Below, in pieces: positions 16,691-25,922 of a DNA stretch of 50,076 bases. The position numbers and the translations under genes were made by a program. The notes under the pieces are model-generated. The model was not told the DNA's origin. It saw nothing but the letters and a program-made list of their open reading frames with translations, and ran no database searches. Position 1 is the stretch's first letter, and each line of letters begins with the position of its first letter. The DNA is from Candidatus Omnitrophota bacterium (GTDB taxonomy: Bacteria; Omnitrophota; Gorgyraeia; Zapsychrales; Fredricksoniimonadaceae), in NCBI GenBank assembly GCA_903901225.1, contig CAIUQE010000046.1, forward strand, positions 1-50,076. Reading direction: 5' to 3'.

Positions 16691-16834
16691 ATGAAAAAGA
16701 CGATAATCATGGCGTTGATTATCCTGTTTATTGCTGTTTCATTTCTTTCGGCAGCGGAGAAACATTCTTACAAGCCCGAGAAAGGGTACGTGCCTGATCA
16801 GGGAACAGTTGCTATCAAATTGTTCAAGTGTTAA
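16691..16834 (+). pseudogene. Truncated gene: signal sequence plus start of an NTF2-fold immunity-like domain
   Basis: A 47-residue frame: MKKTIIMALIILFIAVSFLSAAE (signal peptide-like) then HSYKPEKGYVPDQGTVAIKLFKC and stop. The 'KPEKGYVPD..TA.KI' wording recalls the start of the NTF2-fold immunity / YbbC-like domain, which normally continues 'AIKIAEAIWLPIYG' and further; here it breaks off after about 18 residues. GAGG stands about 10 bases before the ATG. I read it as a remnant, though a genuine short secreted peptide is possible. It sits in a repeat-rich patch beside a DUF4160/DUF2442 pair. Confidence 0.4.
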
Positions 16835-16855
16835 TATTTTGGCGGGGAGAATAAA

Positions 16856-17116
16856 ATGCCTACGATTAGTGCATTTTTTGGGATTTTCATCCGCATGTAT
16901 TTTGATGAGCATTCACCGGCTCATTTTCATGCGTATTACGGCGATCATACGGCAGCTATTGAAATTGCAACATTGCGCGTTATGAAGGGCAAATTGCCTC
17001 AACGTGTTTTAGGCTTGGTTTTGGAATGGGCTTCACTGCATCGGGATGAATTGTTGCAAGACTGGTCTCTGGCAGAAAGCCACAAACCTTTGAAGGATAT
17101 TACTCCCTTAGAGTAA
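16856..17116 (+). CDS. DUF4160 family protein
   Basis: An 86-residue protein matching the DUF4160 pattern: MPTISAFFGIFIRMYFDEH then 'PAHFHAYYGDHTAAIEIATLRV', 'GKLPQRVLGLVLEWASLHRDELLQDW'. The HFHAYYG sequence is the usual hallmark. GGGGAG precedes the start. Function of the family is unknown; it commonly occurs directly upstream of a DUF2442 gene, as here, and the pair has been suggested to act like a toxin-antitoxin module. I do not see anything in this copy that tests that. Confidence 0.85.
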   Translation: MPTISAFFGIFIRMYFDEHSPAHFHAYYGDHTAAIEIATLRVMKGKLPQRVLGLVLEWASLHRDELLQDWSLAESHKPLKDITPLE

Positions 17117-17126
17117 TGGAGGGCAT

Positions 17127-17372
17127 ATGGAAAAGGTTACGCAAGTTAAAGTTTTGGATGGGTATCGTCTGGAAGTTTCCTTTGACGATGGGGTCCATGG
17201 GGTGGTTTCTTTGTCTGATCGTCTTTTTGGCCCTGTTTTTGAACCACTCAAGGATTTGAAACTTTTTGCGCAGGCTCGGGTTGATGAATTTGGTGTTGTG
17301 GCTTGGCCTAATGGCGCTGATTTGGCCCCGGATGCTCTTTATGAGAGTTTTCAAACTTCAAAAGTTAATTGA
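17127..17372 (+). CDS. DUF2442 family protein
   Basis: An 81-residue protein with the DUF2442 layout: 'VTQVKVLDGYRLEVSFDDGVHGVVSLSDRLFGPVFEPLKD' then 'FAQARVDEFGVVAWPNGADLAPDALYE'. The FDDG and W-x-N-G-x-D-L-x-P-D-x-L-Y motifs are diagnostic. GGAGGG lies just upstream and only ten bases separate it from the DUF4160 stop, so both are co-transcribed. It is the presumed partner of DUF4160; possible antitoxin or DNA-binding role, unproven. Confidence 0.88.
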   Translation: MEKVTQVKVLDGYRLEVSFDDGVHGVVSLSDRLFGPVFEPLKDLKLFAQARVDEFGVVAWPNGADLAPDALYESFQTSKVN

Positions 17373-17458
17373 TGGGTTCGTCCTTGTATACTCGTCAATG
17401 AGTGTTGCCTTTTCAGCGTCTCGATCAAGAATGATCCTATGAATCCAAGGAGGAAGTC

Positions 17459-18364
17459 ATGTTCTTATTTGCTCTGTTGCTCCTGGTGACAGGCCTTTTA
17501 TTGGCAGGGTTGAGCGGGAATTTTGTTAATAAGCATGAAGGATATGACTATTCCCTGGGCGCCCGGAATATGGGGATCCTCGGTATTGTCGCGGCGCTGA
17601 TCCTCGGGGTTTTCAGCCTGGTGCGCGTCGTCCCGGCCGGCAATGTCGGCGTGGTTGACCTGTGGGGCAATGTTGATGAACTGGCCCGCAAATCCGGCGT
17701 CAACCTGGTCAATCCCTTTGTCAACCTGGTCATCATGGATGTTCAGACCCAGGAGTTGAAAGAGACCATGCAGGTCCCTTCCAAGGAAGGGTTGACCATG
17801 TCCGTGGATATCTCCATTCTTTATCGCCTGAGCCCGGATAAGGCCAGCCTGATCTACAAGACCATCGGCAGGGATTACGATGAGGTGGTCGTTGTTCCGC
17901 AGTTCCGTACGGCTGTCCGCGAGGCGACAGTATTTTACGAGGCCAAAGCCCTTTACACCTCCAGCCGTGATGAAATTACCAACAAGATCTTCAATGACCT
18001 TGAAAAAATGCTTTCGGAGCGGGGCGTCATCCTTGAAAAAGTCCTGCTGAGGGCCGTTCAGCTGCCCACGACGGTCTCGGCCGCGATCGAGCAGAAGCTG
18101 AAGGCGGAACAGGAAAGCGAACAGATGAAGTTCGTGCTGACCAAGGAAAGCCAGGAGGCTGACCGCAAGGTCATTGAGGCCAAGGGTATCGCCGAAGCCC
18201 AGGGGATCATCAACAAGACCCTGACCCAGGCGTACCTGCAGCATGAGGCCATCAAGGCCCAGATGATGATGGCCAACAGCCCCACGCACACGACGGTCTA
18301 TATCCCTTCAGGAGATAACGGCATTCCTCTGGTAAGAACGATCAATGACGGGAATACTAAATGA
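17459..18364 (+). CDS. SPFH/prohibitin-like membrane protein
   Basis: A 301-residue protein with two N-terminal hydrophobic stretches (about residues 1-20 and 35-55), then the SPFH domain starting 'VVPAGNVGVVDLWGNVDE', with 'VPSKEGLTMSVDISILYRLSPDKA' and 'LSERGVILEKVLLRAVQLP', then a charged coiled-coil-forming segment 'AIEQKLKAEQESEQMKFVLTKESQEADRKVIEAKG'. Members form ring-like oligomers in the membrane and often regulate membrane proteases such as FtsH. AAGGAGGAAG precedes the start. The next gene, coding a PilZ protein, overlaps it by four bases (ATGA), so the two are coupled. Confidence 0.9.
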   Translation: MFLFALLLLVTGLLLAGLSGNFVNKHEGYDYSLGARNMGILGIVAALILGVFSLVRVVPAGNVGVVDLWGNVDELARKSGVNLVNPFVNLVIMDVQTQELKETMQVPSKEGLTMSVDISILYRLSPDKASLIYKTIGRDYDEVVVVPQFRTAVREATVFYEAKALYTSSRDEITNKIFNDLEKMLSERGVILEKVLLRAVQLPTTVSAAIEQKLKAEQESEQMKFVLTKESQEADRKVIEAKGIAEAQGIINKTLTQAYLQHEAIKAQMMMANSPTHTTVYIPSGDNGIPLVRTINDGNTK

Positions 18365-18678
18365 GTTTCAATGAACAGCGCCATGAAAAACGTGTTAACC
18401 ACGAGATCCCGGTCCAGATCAGCATCGGCACGCAATTGACCCTGCAGGGAAAGCTGAAGGACATTACCTCCAAGAGCGCTTTTATCATCATCAAGGCGAG
18501 TGTTTATCTTAAGCTCAATGACGAGATCGGGTTCGCCATCCTGTGTCCGGGCAAGGCGGGGAATGTTATTGAAGGCCAGGCCCGTATTTCCCGTATCGCG
18601 GGAGGTGAAGGGTTCGCTTTTTATTTCACCAAGATGAGCCCATCTTCCGAAGCCCATTTGAAAACTATCCTTTCATAA
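18361..18678 (+). CDS. PilZ domain protein
   Basis: A 105-residue single-domain protein resembling PilZ, the c-di-GMP receptor fold. It opens with RHEKR (the RxxxR c-di-GMP-binding motif spaced as usual), 'PVQISIGTQLTLQGKLKDITSKSAFIII', where the D-x-S-x-x-G motif is altered to DITSKSA, and continues with beta strands ending in 'GEGFAFYF'. Loss of the Gly in the second motif may weaken or alter nucleotide binding. It is coupled to the SPFH gene by overlap. With the riboswitch at 34502 it is one of two visible links to cyclic dinucleotide signalling. Confidence 0.7.
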   Translation: MSFNEQRHEKRVNHEIPVQISIGTQLTLQGKLKDITSKSAFIIIKASVYLKLNDEIGFAILCPGKAGNVIEGQARISRIAGGEGFAFYFTKMSPSSEAHLKTILS

Positions 18679-18750
18679 TGAAAAAGTTTATTTTTTGATA
18701 TTTCATTATAGTTGTTTTGATATACTGTTCGATATCGAAAGGGTCCCAAC

Positions 18751-19887
18751 GTGAAAATACACGAATATCAAGCCAAAGAGATCTTGGGAAGCCACGGGAT
18801 GCCTGTCCTGTCAGGGCAGGTCGCTGATTCACCTGAGAAGGTCCTTGAAGTTGCCCGCAAGGTGGGCAAGCCGGTTGTCGTGAAAGCCCAGGTCCATGTG
18901 GGCGGCCGCGGCAAGGCGGGCGGTATCCAGCTTGCCGCAACCCCCGAACAGGCGCGCGATGTGGCCAGCCGGCTGCTTGGCAAGCCTTTGAAGGGCCTTA
19001 TTGTGGAGAAGGTCCTGGTCGAGGAACAGAGCAAGATCGAACGGGAGTTCTACCTGGGAATCGCGGTCGATCGCCAGCACAAAAAGAATGTCCTGCTTTT
19101 CAGCACCGAGGGCGGTGTCGAGATCGAGGAACTCGCGGTGACGAACCCTGATGCCATCGGGAAGCTCTATCTGGACCCTGTCAGGTTCCTGTCGGACGCG
19201 GATATCGATGCGTTCTTGAAGAACAGGAATGTGCCTGATCCCGCGGGCCTGAAGAAGATCATATTCGAACTGGAAAAGATCTACAGAGGGATGGACGCTG
19301 AACTGGCGGAGATCAATCCGCTGGCCTGGACCGCGGAGCAGACCTATAAAGTCCTGGACGCGAAGATCAACATCGATGATAACGCGCTTTTCCGTCAGCC
19401 TGCCATGGCGGCATTGATGGAAGAAAGCGAGACGGACGATATCGAGAAGGAAGCCCATCGCCGCAAGATCGCGTACGTGAGGCTGGGGGGCGAGGTCGGG
19501 ATCATCGGCAACGGCGCGGGTCTTGTTATGGGGACCATGGATGAGGTGGGGCGCGCGGGCGGGACGCCGGCTAATTTTCTGGATGTTGGCGGCGGGGCCA
19601 AGGCCGAGCTTGTCCGCAATTCACTTGAACTTCTTTTGATGGACCCGAACGTGAAGGGGATATTCATCAATATTTTTGGCGGGATCACGCGCTGTGACGA
19701 GGTGGCCCGCGGCATCATTGAAGCGTCCGCAAAGGTGCAGATCCGCATCCCCATGGTCATTCGCCTTGAGGGGACGCGGGTGCAGGAAGGGCAGGCCTTG
19801 ATCGGCAAGACCAGCCTTATTCCCGCTTCTTCCATGCAGGAAGGTGCTGGCAAGATCGTTGAACTGATCAGGAAGGGAGGCAAATAA
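18751..19887 (+). CDS. sucC: Succinyl-CoA ligase, beta subunit
   Basis: Beta (ATP-grasp) subunit of succinyl-CoA synthetase, which interconverts succinyl-CoA and succinate with nucleotide triphosphate formation. The family start [19 protein letters not shown] (GTG start codon at 18751, AAAGGG upstream), '[20 protein letters not shown]' and '[13 protein letters not shown]' plus '[19 protein letters not shown]' are clear. Length 378 is standard. Its TAA overlaps the ATG of sucD by one base. First gene of a five-gene run sucC-sucD-sdhC-sdhA-sdhB with overlaps or gaps of at most nine bases, implying one transcript. Confidence 0.96.
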   Translation: MKIHEYQAKEILGSHGMPVLSGQVADSPEKVLEVARKVGKPVVVKAQVHVGGRGKAGGIQLAATPEQARDVASRLLGKPLKGLIVEKVLVEEQSKIEREFYLGIAVDRQHKKNVLLFSTEGGVEIEELAVTNPDAIGKLYLDPVRFLSDADIDAFLKNRNVPDPAGLKKIIFELEKIYRGMDAELAEINPLAWTAEQTYKVLDAKINIDDNALFRQPAMAALMEESETDDIEKEAHRRKIAYVRLGGEVGIIGNGAGLVMGTMDEVGRAGGTPANFLDVGGGAKAELVRNSLELLLMDPNVKGIFINIFGGITRCDEVARGIIEASAKVQIRIPMVIRLEGTRVQEGQALIGKTSLIPASSMQEGAGKIVELIRKGGK

Positions 19888-20759
19888 TGGGTATCCTTGC
19901 TGATCGTCAGACGCGGGTCATTGTCCAGGGCATCACCGGCCGCGAGGGAAGTTTTCATACCGAGCAGATGGTGGCCTATGGCACAAAAGTTGTTGGTGGC
20001 GTGACGCCCGGTAAAAAGGGCGAGGTTGTCAGTGGAGCGCCGGTCTTTGATACGGTCCGTGACGCTGTTGCCGCGACCCAGGCCGAGGCCAGTATTATTT
20101 TTGTTCCGGCCCGGTTCGCGAAAGATGCTATTTGTGAAGCGGCCGAGGCGGGCATCAAGCTCATCCTTTGCATCACCGAGGGCATACCGATCCAGGACAT
20201 GGTCGTTGCGGCGCATGTGGTCAAGAGCAAGGGCGCCCGGCTGATCGGGCCGAACTGCCCGGGCATTGCCACGGCGGGTGAAGCCAAACTCGGGATCATT
20301 CCCGGCAATATTTTTCTCAAGGGCAACATCGGGCTGGCGTCGCGCAGCGGCACCCTCACGTATGAGATCGTCAACGCGCTCACGCACGCCGGGATAGGAC
20401 AATCGACATGCGTCGGCCTTGGCGGCGACCCCATCCTGGGGACACAGTTCATCGATATCCTGCCGCTTTTTGACAAGGATACTCAGACTGAGGCGGTCAT
20501 CCTCATTGGCGAGATCGGCGGTGTCGCTGAAGAAGAGGCGGCTCCTTTGATCAGGAAAATGTCCAAGCCCGTGATCGGGTTCATATCGGGCCGCACGGCG
20601 CCCGCGGGCAAGCGCATGGGGCATGCGGGAGCCATTATCACCGGCGGGAAGGGGACGGCGGACTCCAAAATGAAAGCCTGGCGTGAGGCGGGTGTTATTG
20701 TCGCTGAAACAACGAGCGAAATCCCGCGGATCGTAAAAGAGGCTCTGGCGAAAAAGTGA
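19887..20759 (+). CDS. sucD: Succinyl-CoA ligase, alpha subunit
   Basis: Alpha subunit carrying the CoA site and the phospho-histidine. N-terminal '[44 protein letters not shown]' is the CoA-binding Rossmann domain; the phosphorylated residue is H246 in [11 protein letters not shown]. The phrase '[19 protein letters not shown]' and '[16 protein letters not shown]' confirm the family. 290 residues, full length. Its TGA overlaps the ATG of sdhC (ATGA-type coupling), tying succinyl-CoA ligation to the membrane complex. Confidence 0.96.
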   Translation: MGILADRQTRVIVQGITGREGSFHTEQMVAYGTKVVGGVTPGKKGEVVSGAPVFDTVRDAVAATQAEASIIFVPARFAKDAICEAAEAGIKLILCITEGIPIQDMVVAAHVVKSKGARLIGPNCPGIATAGEAKLGIIPGNIFLKGNIGLASRSGTLTYEIVNALTHAGIGQSTCVGLGGDPILGTQFIDILPLFDKDTQTEAVILIGEIGGVAEEEAAPLIRKMSKPVIGFISGRTAPAGKRMGHAGAIITGGKGTADSKMKAWREAGVIVAETTSEIPRIVKEALAKK

Positions 20760-21373
20760 TGAAGATCCCCCTGCATTTTATCCTGAAAAGGCTGCATTCT
20801 TTCACCGGATTTCTTCCCATCGCCGCTTTTCTTACAGAGCACATGTTCTCGAATTTTTATATCCTCCAGGGGCCCGAGGCGTATAACGCCCGGATCGAGC
20901 TTTTGTCCAACCTTCCTTTTGTTATGTTCATGGAAATCGGCCTGATCGCCTTGCCTATCCTGTATCACGCGGGGTATGGTTTTTATATTGTTTTCACGGG
21001 GAAGGATAACCTTGCGTGGTATCCGTACCGGCAGAACTGGTTCTATACCCTCCAGCGCTGGACCGGCCTCTTGGCGTTCGCCTATATCCTTTTTCACCTG
21101 TACCAGACGAAGGGGTCGGAATTCCTCTACGGCAAAGAGGTCAATTACGCGCGCATGGCCGAGATCATGCATGTTCCCGGGTTTTTATGGTTCTATCTGG
21201 CAAGCTTCACCGCGATCATGTTCCACTTTGCCAACGGCTTGTGGGGGGCTTTGATCGGCTGGGGTGCCGTGACATCCGACGCGGGCCGCAGGGTATCGGG
21301 ATGGATCTGCGCTTTGGCGGGCGTGACGCTTTACGTGATGGGTGTGAGCGCTTTGCTCACCCTGGCTAAATAA
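20759..21373 (+). CDS. sdhC: Succinate dehydrogenase/fumarate reductase cytochrome b subunit
   Basis: Membrane anchor of the complex, resembling the Bacillus/epsilon-proteobacterial cytochrome b558 type. About five hydrophobic helices, with 'LKRLHSFTGFLPIAAFLTEHMFSN' at the start; histidines here, in 'ILYHAGYGFYIVF', in 'LFHLYQ' and in 'IMFHFANGLWG' fit binding of two b hemes, as in the diheme type. 204 residues from ATG 20759; a GTG one codon earlier is less likely. No separate SdhD is present, as in diheme single-anchor enzymes. Direction (fumarate reduction or succinate oxidation) cannot be told from sequence. Confidence 0.9.
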   Translation: MKIPLHFILKRLHSFTGFLPIAAFLTEHMFSNFYILQGPEAYNARIELLSNLPFVMFMEIGLIALPILYHAGYGFYIVFTGKDNLAWYPYRQNWFYTLQRWTGLLAFAYILFHLYQTKGSEFLYGKEVNYARMAEIMHVPGFLWFYLASFTAIMFHFANGLWGALIGWGAVTSDAGRRVSGWICALAGVTLYVMGVSALLTLAK

Positions 21374-21382
21374 GAGAGACCC

Positions 21383-23116
21383 ATGGGAAAGAACAAGATA
21401 CTGGTCATTGGCGGCGGTCTGGGCGGGCTCATGACCACCATAAAACTTGCGGAGGCTGGGCTTTCCGTCGACCTCTTTTCGCTGGTGCCGTGCAAAAGGT
21501 CGCATTCTGTTTGCGCCCAGGGCGGTATCAACGCCTCTGTTAACACCAAAGGGGAAGGCGACTCTCCCCAGATCCATTTTGAAGAGACGATCCTTGGCGG
21601 CGATTTCCTGGCCAACCAGCCGATGGTGCTGGAGATGTGCCAGAATGCTCCGGGTTTTGTTTACATGCTCGACCGTATGGGGGTGCAGTTCAACCGTACG
21701 CCCGAGGGTCTTATTGATTTCAGGCGTTTTGGCGGCACGCAGTTCCACCGTACGGCTTTCGCCGGGTCGACGACCGGGCAGCAGATGCTGTACGCGCTCG
21801 ACGAGCAGGCGCGCCGGTACGAGGTCGAGGGCCTTGTCACGCGTTACGAAGGCTGGGAATTCCTTTCCGCGGTGATCGATGGCCGGGGCGTGGCCCGCGG
21901 CATCGTGGCGCAGAATTTGACAACGTTTGAGATCCGCGCTTTCCGCGGGGACGCCGTGGTGATGGCCACCGGCGGTTGCGGCATGATCTTCGGGCGCTCG
22001 ACGATGTCGGCGATCTCGACGGGCGCGGCCGCGGCGTCGCTGTACCGCCAGGGCGCCTGGTATGCCAACGGCGAGTTCATCCAGGTGCATCCGACCGCTG
22101 TTGCCGGCGAGGATAAGAACCGACTCATTTCCGAGGCTGTGCGCGGCGAAGGCGGCAGGCTGTGGACTTATAAGGACGGCCAGCGCTGGTATTTTCTTGA
22201 GGAATGGTATCCCAAATACAAGAATCTCGTTCCCCGCGACATTGCCTCGCGCGCGATCTTCAAGGCTGTCAGGGAAATGGGCCTTGGTGTCGACGGCAAG
22301 GACGTTGTTTATCTCGATATCTCCCATGTTGACCGCAAGACCCTCCAGGAAAAACTCGGCGGCATCCTCGAGATCTATGAGAAATTCATGAACGAGGACC
22401 CGAGCAAGGTCCCGATGCGCGTTTTTCCGTCGGTCCATTATTCGATGGGCGGGCTTTATATCGATTCCCGGCAGATGACCAATATCCCCGGCATCCTTGC
22501 CGCCGGTGAATGCGAATACCAGTATCACGGGGCCAATCGCCTGGGCGCGAATTCGCTGCTCTCGTGCCTGCAGGGCGGTTTTGCCGCGGCGCGCACCGCC
22601 GGGCAGTATGCGCGGGGCCTGGACCAGGCGGCCGCTGACGTGAAGGCGTCCATCTTTGAGGACAGGGTCAGGGAAGAAACTTCCCGCCGCTCGGAAATAC
22701 TGAAGATGAACGGCAAAGAGAACCTTTATCAGTTGTGGCAGGAATTGGGTGAGGTCATGACCACGAACGTGACGGTCGTGCGCCATAACAAGAACCTTGC
22801 CGCGGCGGATGAAAAGATCCAGGATATCGCGCGTCGCGCCAGGGACATCAATGTGGGTGATCTTTCCACATGGGCGAACCAGACGGCGGTCTTCGCGCGA
22901 CAGTTCTTTCCCATGCTCGATATCGCGCGTGTCATCACCTTGGGCGCTCTGGCGCGCAATGAAAGCCGCGGGGGACACTACAAGCCGGAATTCCCGGACC
23001 GCGACGATGCCAACTGGCTTAAAACGACCGTGGCCAAATATACGCCCAACGGGCCGGAACTCTCGTATGAGGCCGTTGACACATCGCTGTTGAAGCCAAG
23101 GGAACGGAAATACTGA
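21383..23116 (+). CDS. sdhA: Succinate dehydrogenase/fumarate reductase flavoprotein
   Basis: Catalytic FAD subunit. The dinucleotide loop GGGLGGLM (residues 10-17) is followed by 'KRSHSVCAQGGINAS', where H41 sits at the usual covalent FAD histidine position. Substrate residues lie in 'HPTAVAGEDKNRLISEAVRGEGG', and 'VFPSVHYSMGGLYID' and 'NRLGANSLLSCLQGG' are diagnostic. 577 residues. In an anaerobe with PFOR, use as fumarate reductase is plausible, but SDH use is not excluded. Co-transcribed with sdhC and sdhB (9-base gap and TGATG overlap). Confidence 0.95.
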   Translation: MGKNKILVIGGGLGGLMTTIKLAEAGLSVDLFSLVPCKRSHSVCAQGGINASVNTKGEGDSPQIHFEETILGGDFLANQPMVLEMCQNAPGFVYMLDRMGVQFNRTPEGLIDFRRFGGTQFHRTAFAGSTTGQQMLYALDEQARRYEVEGLVTRYEGWEFLSAVIDGRGVARGIVAQNLTTFEIRAFRGDAVVMATGGCGMIFGRSTMSAISTGAAAASLYRQGAWYANGEFIQVHPTAVAGEDKNRLISEAVRGEGGRLWTYKDGQRWYFLEEWYPKYKNLVPRDIASRAIFKAVREMGLGVDGKDVVYLDISHVDRKTLQEKLGGILEIYEKFMNEDPSKVPMRVFPSVHYSMGGLYIDSRQMTNIPGILAAGECEYQYHGANRLGANSLLSCLQGGFAAARTAGQYARGLDQAAADVKASIFEDRVREETSRRSEILKMNGKENLYQLWQELGEVMTTNVTVVRHNKNLAAADEKIQDIARRARDINVGDLSTWANQTAVFARQFFPMLDIARVITLGALARNESRGGHYKPEFPDRDDANWLKTTVAKYTPNGPELSYEAVDTSLLKPRERKY

Positions 23117-23868
23117 TGACGACGGAAAACAGGACCATCAAGCTGAAGGTGAAGCGTCAGGAATGCCCGCAGGCCAAACCCCGCTGGGAAGAATTCCAAA
23201 TGCCTTACCGGCCGTACATGAATATCGTCATCTGCCTGCGCGAGATCCAGAAAGATCCCCGTACCTCTGATGGCAAGCAGACGACCCCGGTGGTATGGGA
23301 ATGCGGCTGCCTGGAAGAGGTCTGCGGCGTCTGCACGATGCTCGTCAACGGCAAGGTGCGCCAGGCCTGTTCCGCATTGGTTGATGAAATGGGGGATGAG
23401 ATCACCCTGGAGCCGATGACCAAGTTCCCGATCGTGCGCGACCTTGTGGTCAACCGCTCACGCCTGTTCGCCAGCCTCAAACGCGTCAGCGCGTGGATAC
23501 CGTTCAACAGCGCCAAAGATATCGGGCCCGGCCCGCGCATCCCGCCGCAGCAGCAGCAAAAGGATTATGTGCTGGCAACGTGCTTTTCTTGCGGTTCATG
23601 CCTGGAAGCCTGTCCGCAGGTCAATGAGCGTTCGAATTTTATCGGTGCCATGCCGATCAACCAGGCGCGTCTTTTTAACGACCATCCTCTGGGGAAACCT
23701 GATGCCGTGAAAAGGCTGAAGGCGCTGGTTGATGAAGGCGGCATTGAGGATTGCGGCAATACCCAGAATTGCGCGCGCGCCTGCCCCAAGCACATCCCCC
23801 TTGTGGATTCTCTCGCTGAGATGAACCGGCAGATCACCAGAAACCTGTTACGCCTGTTCCGCGATTGA
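23116..23868 (+). CDS. sdhB: Succinate dehydrogenase/fumarate reductase iron-sulfur subunit
   Basis: Electron-transfer subunit with the [2Fe-2S] ligands in 'WECGCLEEVCGVCTMLVNGKVRQAC' and the [4Fe-4S]/[3Fe-4S] ligands in 'ATCFSCGSCLEACPQVN' and 'NTQNCARACPKHIPL'. 250 residues, typical. The start codon overlaps the sdhA stop. It ends the operon; the APC permease begins nine bases later but reads as a distinct function. Confidence 0.95.
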   Translation: MTTENRTIKLKVKRQECPQAKPRWEEFQMPYRPYMNIVICLREIQKDPRTSDGKQTTPVVWECGCLEEVCGVCTMLVNGKVRQACSALVDEMGDEITLEPMTKFPIVRDLVVNRSRLFASLKRVSAWIPFNSAKDIGPGPRIPPQQQQKDYVLATCFSCGSCLEACPQVNERSNFIGAMPINQARLFNDHPLGKPDAVKRLKALVDEGGIEDCGNTQNCARACPKHIPLVDSLAEMNRQITRNLLRLFRD

Positions 23869-23877
23869 CAAATCCCT

Positions 23878-25842
23878 ATGCAATCTTTCATCAGGAATAT
23901 AAAGAACGTGTTCATCGGCCAGGCCAAAAGCCCCCTGGATACGGATGTTTTTCATAAGCTCTCTCTGATCGCGTTCCTGGCGTGGATCGGGCTTGGCGCG
24001 GACGGGTTATCTTCGTCCTGCTACGGTCCCGAGGCCGCGTTCGTCGCGTTGCAGGGGCATACGTATCTCGCCATCTTTGTCGCCCTCGCCACTGTGGTCA
24101 CGGTCTTTTTGATCAGCGCCAGTTATTCCCAGATCATCGAACTTTTTCCTTCGGGCGGTGGCGGCTACCTGGTGGCCAGCAAGCTCCTCAACCCGACAGT
24201 GGGGATGATCTCCGGTTGCGCGCTGCTCATCGATTATGTGCTGACCATCGCGCTTTCCGTCGCCAGCGGCGTTGACGCGCTGTTCAGTTTTCTTCCGCCC
24301 GACTTGCTGGCTTTCAAGCTTCAAGCGGCGGCGGCTGTCATTATCCTTCTGATCGTCCTGAATATGCGCGGCGTGCGCGAGAGCGTCGAACCGCTCATCC
24401 CGATATTCCTGATCTTTGTCCTGAGCCATATTTTTATCATCTGTTACGCGTTCATTTCACGCGCGGGGCAGTTGCCCGTGATCATCGCTGATGCCAGGAT
24501 GGATGCCCAGGCGGCTTCTTCCCAGATCGGTGTAGTCGGGATGCTCATGCTGATCTTCCGTTCCTACAGCCTCGGGGCGGGTACTTACACTGGTATTGAG
24601 GCGGTGAGCAACGGTCTCAATATTTTGCGCGAACCCCGGGTGCAGACCGGTAAACGCACCATGAGCTATATGTCCTGGTCGCTGGCTTTTACGGTCTTCG
24701 GGCTCATGGTCGCCTACCTTTTGTTCCATGTCGTGCCGCAATCCGGCAAGACCCTCAATGCCGTGCTTTTCGAGAACATGACCAGGGACTGGGGCGTGTG
24801 GGGGAACTGGTTTGTCGTGATCACGCTGCTTTCCGAAACATTCCTGCTGTTCGTTGCCGCCCAGACCGGGTTCCTGGGGGGGCCGAGGGTCATTGCCAAC
24901 ATGGCGATCGACCGCTGGTTCCCGAACAAGTTCGCCAACCTGAGCGACCGGCTGGTCACCCAGAACGGGATACTGATCATGGGAGCGGCCGCCCTTGTCA
25001 CGCTGATCCTGGCGCACGGCAAGGTCCAGCTGCTCGTCATTTTTTACAGTATCAACGTGTTCATCACGTTCTTCCTGTCCCAGTTGGGCATGGTCCGTCA
25101 CTGGTGGAGCGTGCGCGCACAACCGGATCAGCGCTGGAAAAGAAGGATATTGGTGAGCGGGGCCGGCCTTATCCTTACGTTCGTGATCCTGCTTTCTGTT
25201 GTTATCCTGAAGTTCAATGAGGGCGGATGGATCACTTTATTTGTCACAGGCACACTTATTGTTATCTCTATTTTCATCAAGCGCCATTACTATGAAGTGA
25301 CAAAAATATTGCATCGGTTGAACACGCTTGTGCACGCGGCGGCGGTCTCGCCTGTGGTTAAGGAAGGTCCCTCGGCGTTCGATCCCAAGTCGCGCACCGC
25401 GGTCATCCTGGTGGGCGGGTACAATGGCCTTGGCTTGCACACGTTGTTCAACGTGTCGCGTTTCTTCGGAAAAGAGTTCAGGAACTTTATTTTTGTCCAG
25501 ATCGGTGTTATTGATGCCGGGAATTTCAAGGGGGCGGCTGAGGTCGTCAATCTTGATGCCCAGGTCAAGAAAGACCTGGCCCGTTATGTTGAATTCATGC
25601 AGCACCAGGGTTTTTATGCCGAAGGCCTCGCGTACATGGGCGTGGATGTCCTTGAGGAAGCGGACAAGGTCGTTGAGGTCGTTTCCCGGCGCTTTTCGCA
25701 CGCGGTCATATTCGGCGGCCAGCTTGTGTTCCCCAACGAGACCATCTGGACCCGCTGGCTTCACAATGACACCGCTTTCGCCCTTCAGAGGAAATTCTAC
25801 CAGAGCGGCATTCCGTTCGTTGTCCTTCCCATCAGGGTCTGA
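23878..25842 (+). CDS. APC superfamily permease
   Basis: A 654-residue membrane protein of the amino acid-polyamine-organocation group. The first helix 'LIAFLAWIGLGADGLSSSCYGPEAAFVAL' shows the family's broken helix pattern; about 12 hydrophobic segments follow to about residue 460. The C-terminal 190 residues ('TAVILVGGYNGLGLHTLFNVSRFFGKEFRNFIFVQIGVIDAGNFKG') are soluble and recall the Usp-like tails of some permeases. Substrate unknown; an amino acid or cation is possible. It begins nine bases after sdhB, so it may share that transcript, though it has no obvious metabolic link to it. Confidence 0.85.
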   Translation: MQSFIRNIKNVFIGQAKSPLDTDVFHKLSLIAFLAWIGLGADGLSSSCYGPEAAFVALQGHTYLAIFVALATVVTVFLISASYSQIIELFPSGGGGYLVASKLLNPTVGMISGCALLIDYVLTIALSVASGVDALFSFLPPDLLAFKLQAAAAVIILLIVLNMRGVRESVEPLIPIFLIFVLSHIFIICYAFISRAGQLPVIIADARMDAQAASSQIGVVGMLMLIFRSYSLGAGTYTGIEAVSNGLNILREPRVQTGKRTMSYMSWSLAFTVFGLMVAYLLFHVVPQSGKTLNAVLFENMTRDWGVWGNWFVVITLLSETFLLFVAAQTGFLGGPRVIANMAIDRWFPNKFANLSDRLVTQNGILIMGAAALVTLILAHGKVQLLVIFYSINVFITFFLSQLGMVRHWWSVRAQPDQRWKRRILVSGAGLILTFVILLSVVILKFNEGGWITLFVTGTLIVISIFIKRHYYEVTKILHRLNTLVHAAAVSPVVKEGPSAFDPKSRTAVILVGGYNGLGLHTLFNVSRFFGKEFRNFIFVQIGVIDAGNFKGAAEVVNLDAQVKKDLARYVEFMQHQGFYAEGLAYMGVDVLEEADKVVEVVSRRFSHAVIFGGQLVFPNETIWTRWLHNDTAFALQRKFYQSGIPFVVLPIRV

Positions 25843-25870
25843 TCCGTAAGGTTTTTCTGTAGCCCCTGCC

Positions 25871-25900
25871 TTGTTATTATCTATATATATGGTGTAAACT
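25871..25900 (+). promoter_or_regulatory. Promoter for the 918-residue exported protein
   Basis: TTGTTA at 25871-25876, an 18-base AT-rich spacer, TAAACT at 25895-25900. A G-rich site (GGGGGGA) precedes the start codon. Confidence 0.45.
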
Positions 25901-25922
25901 TAATATTGTCTGGGGGGACATT

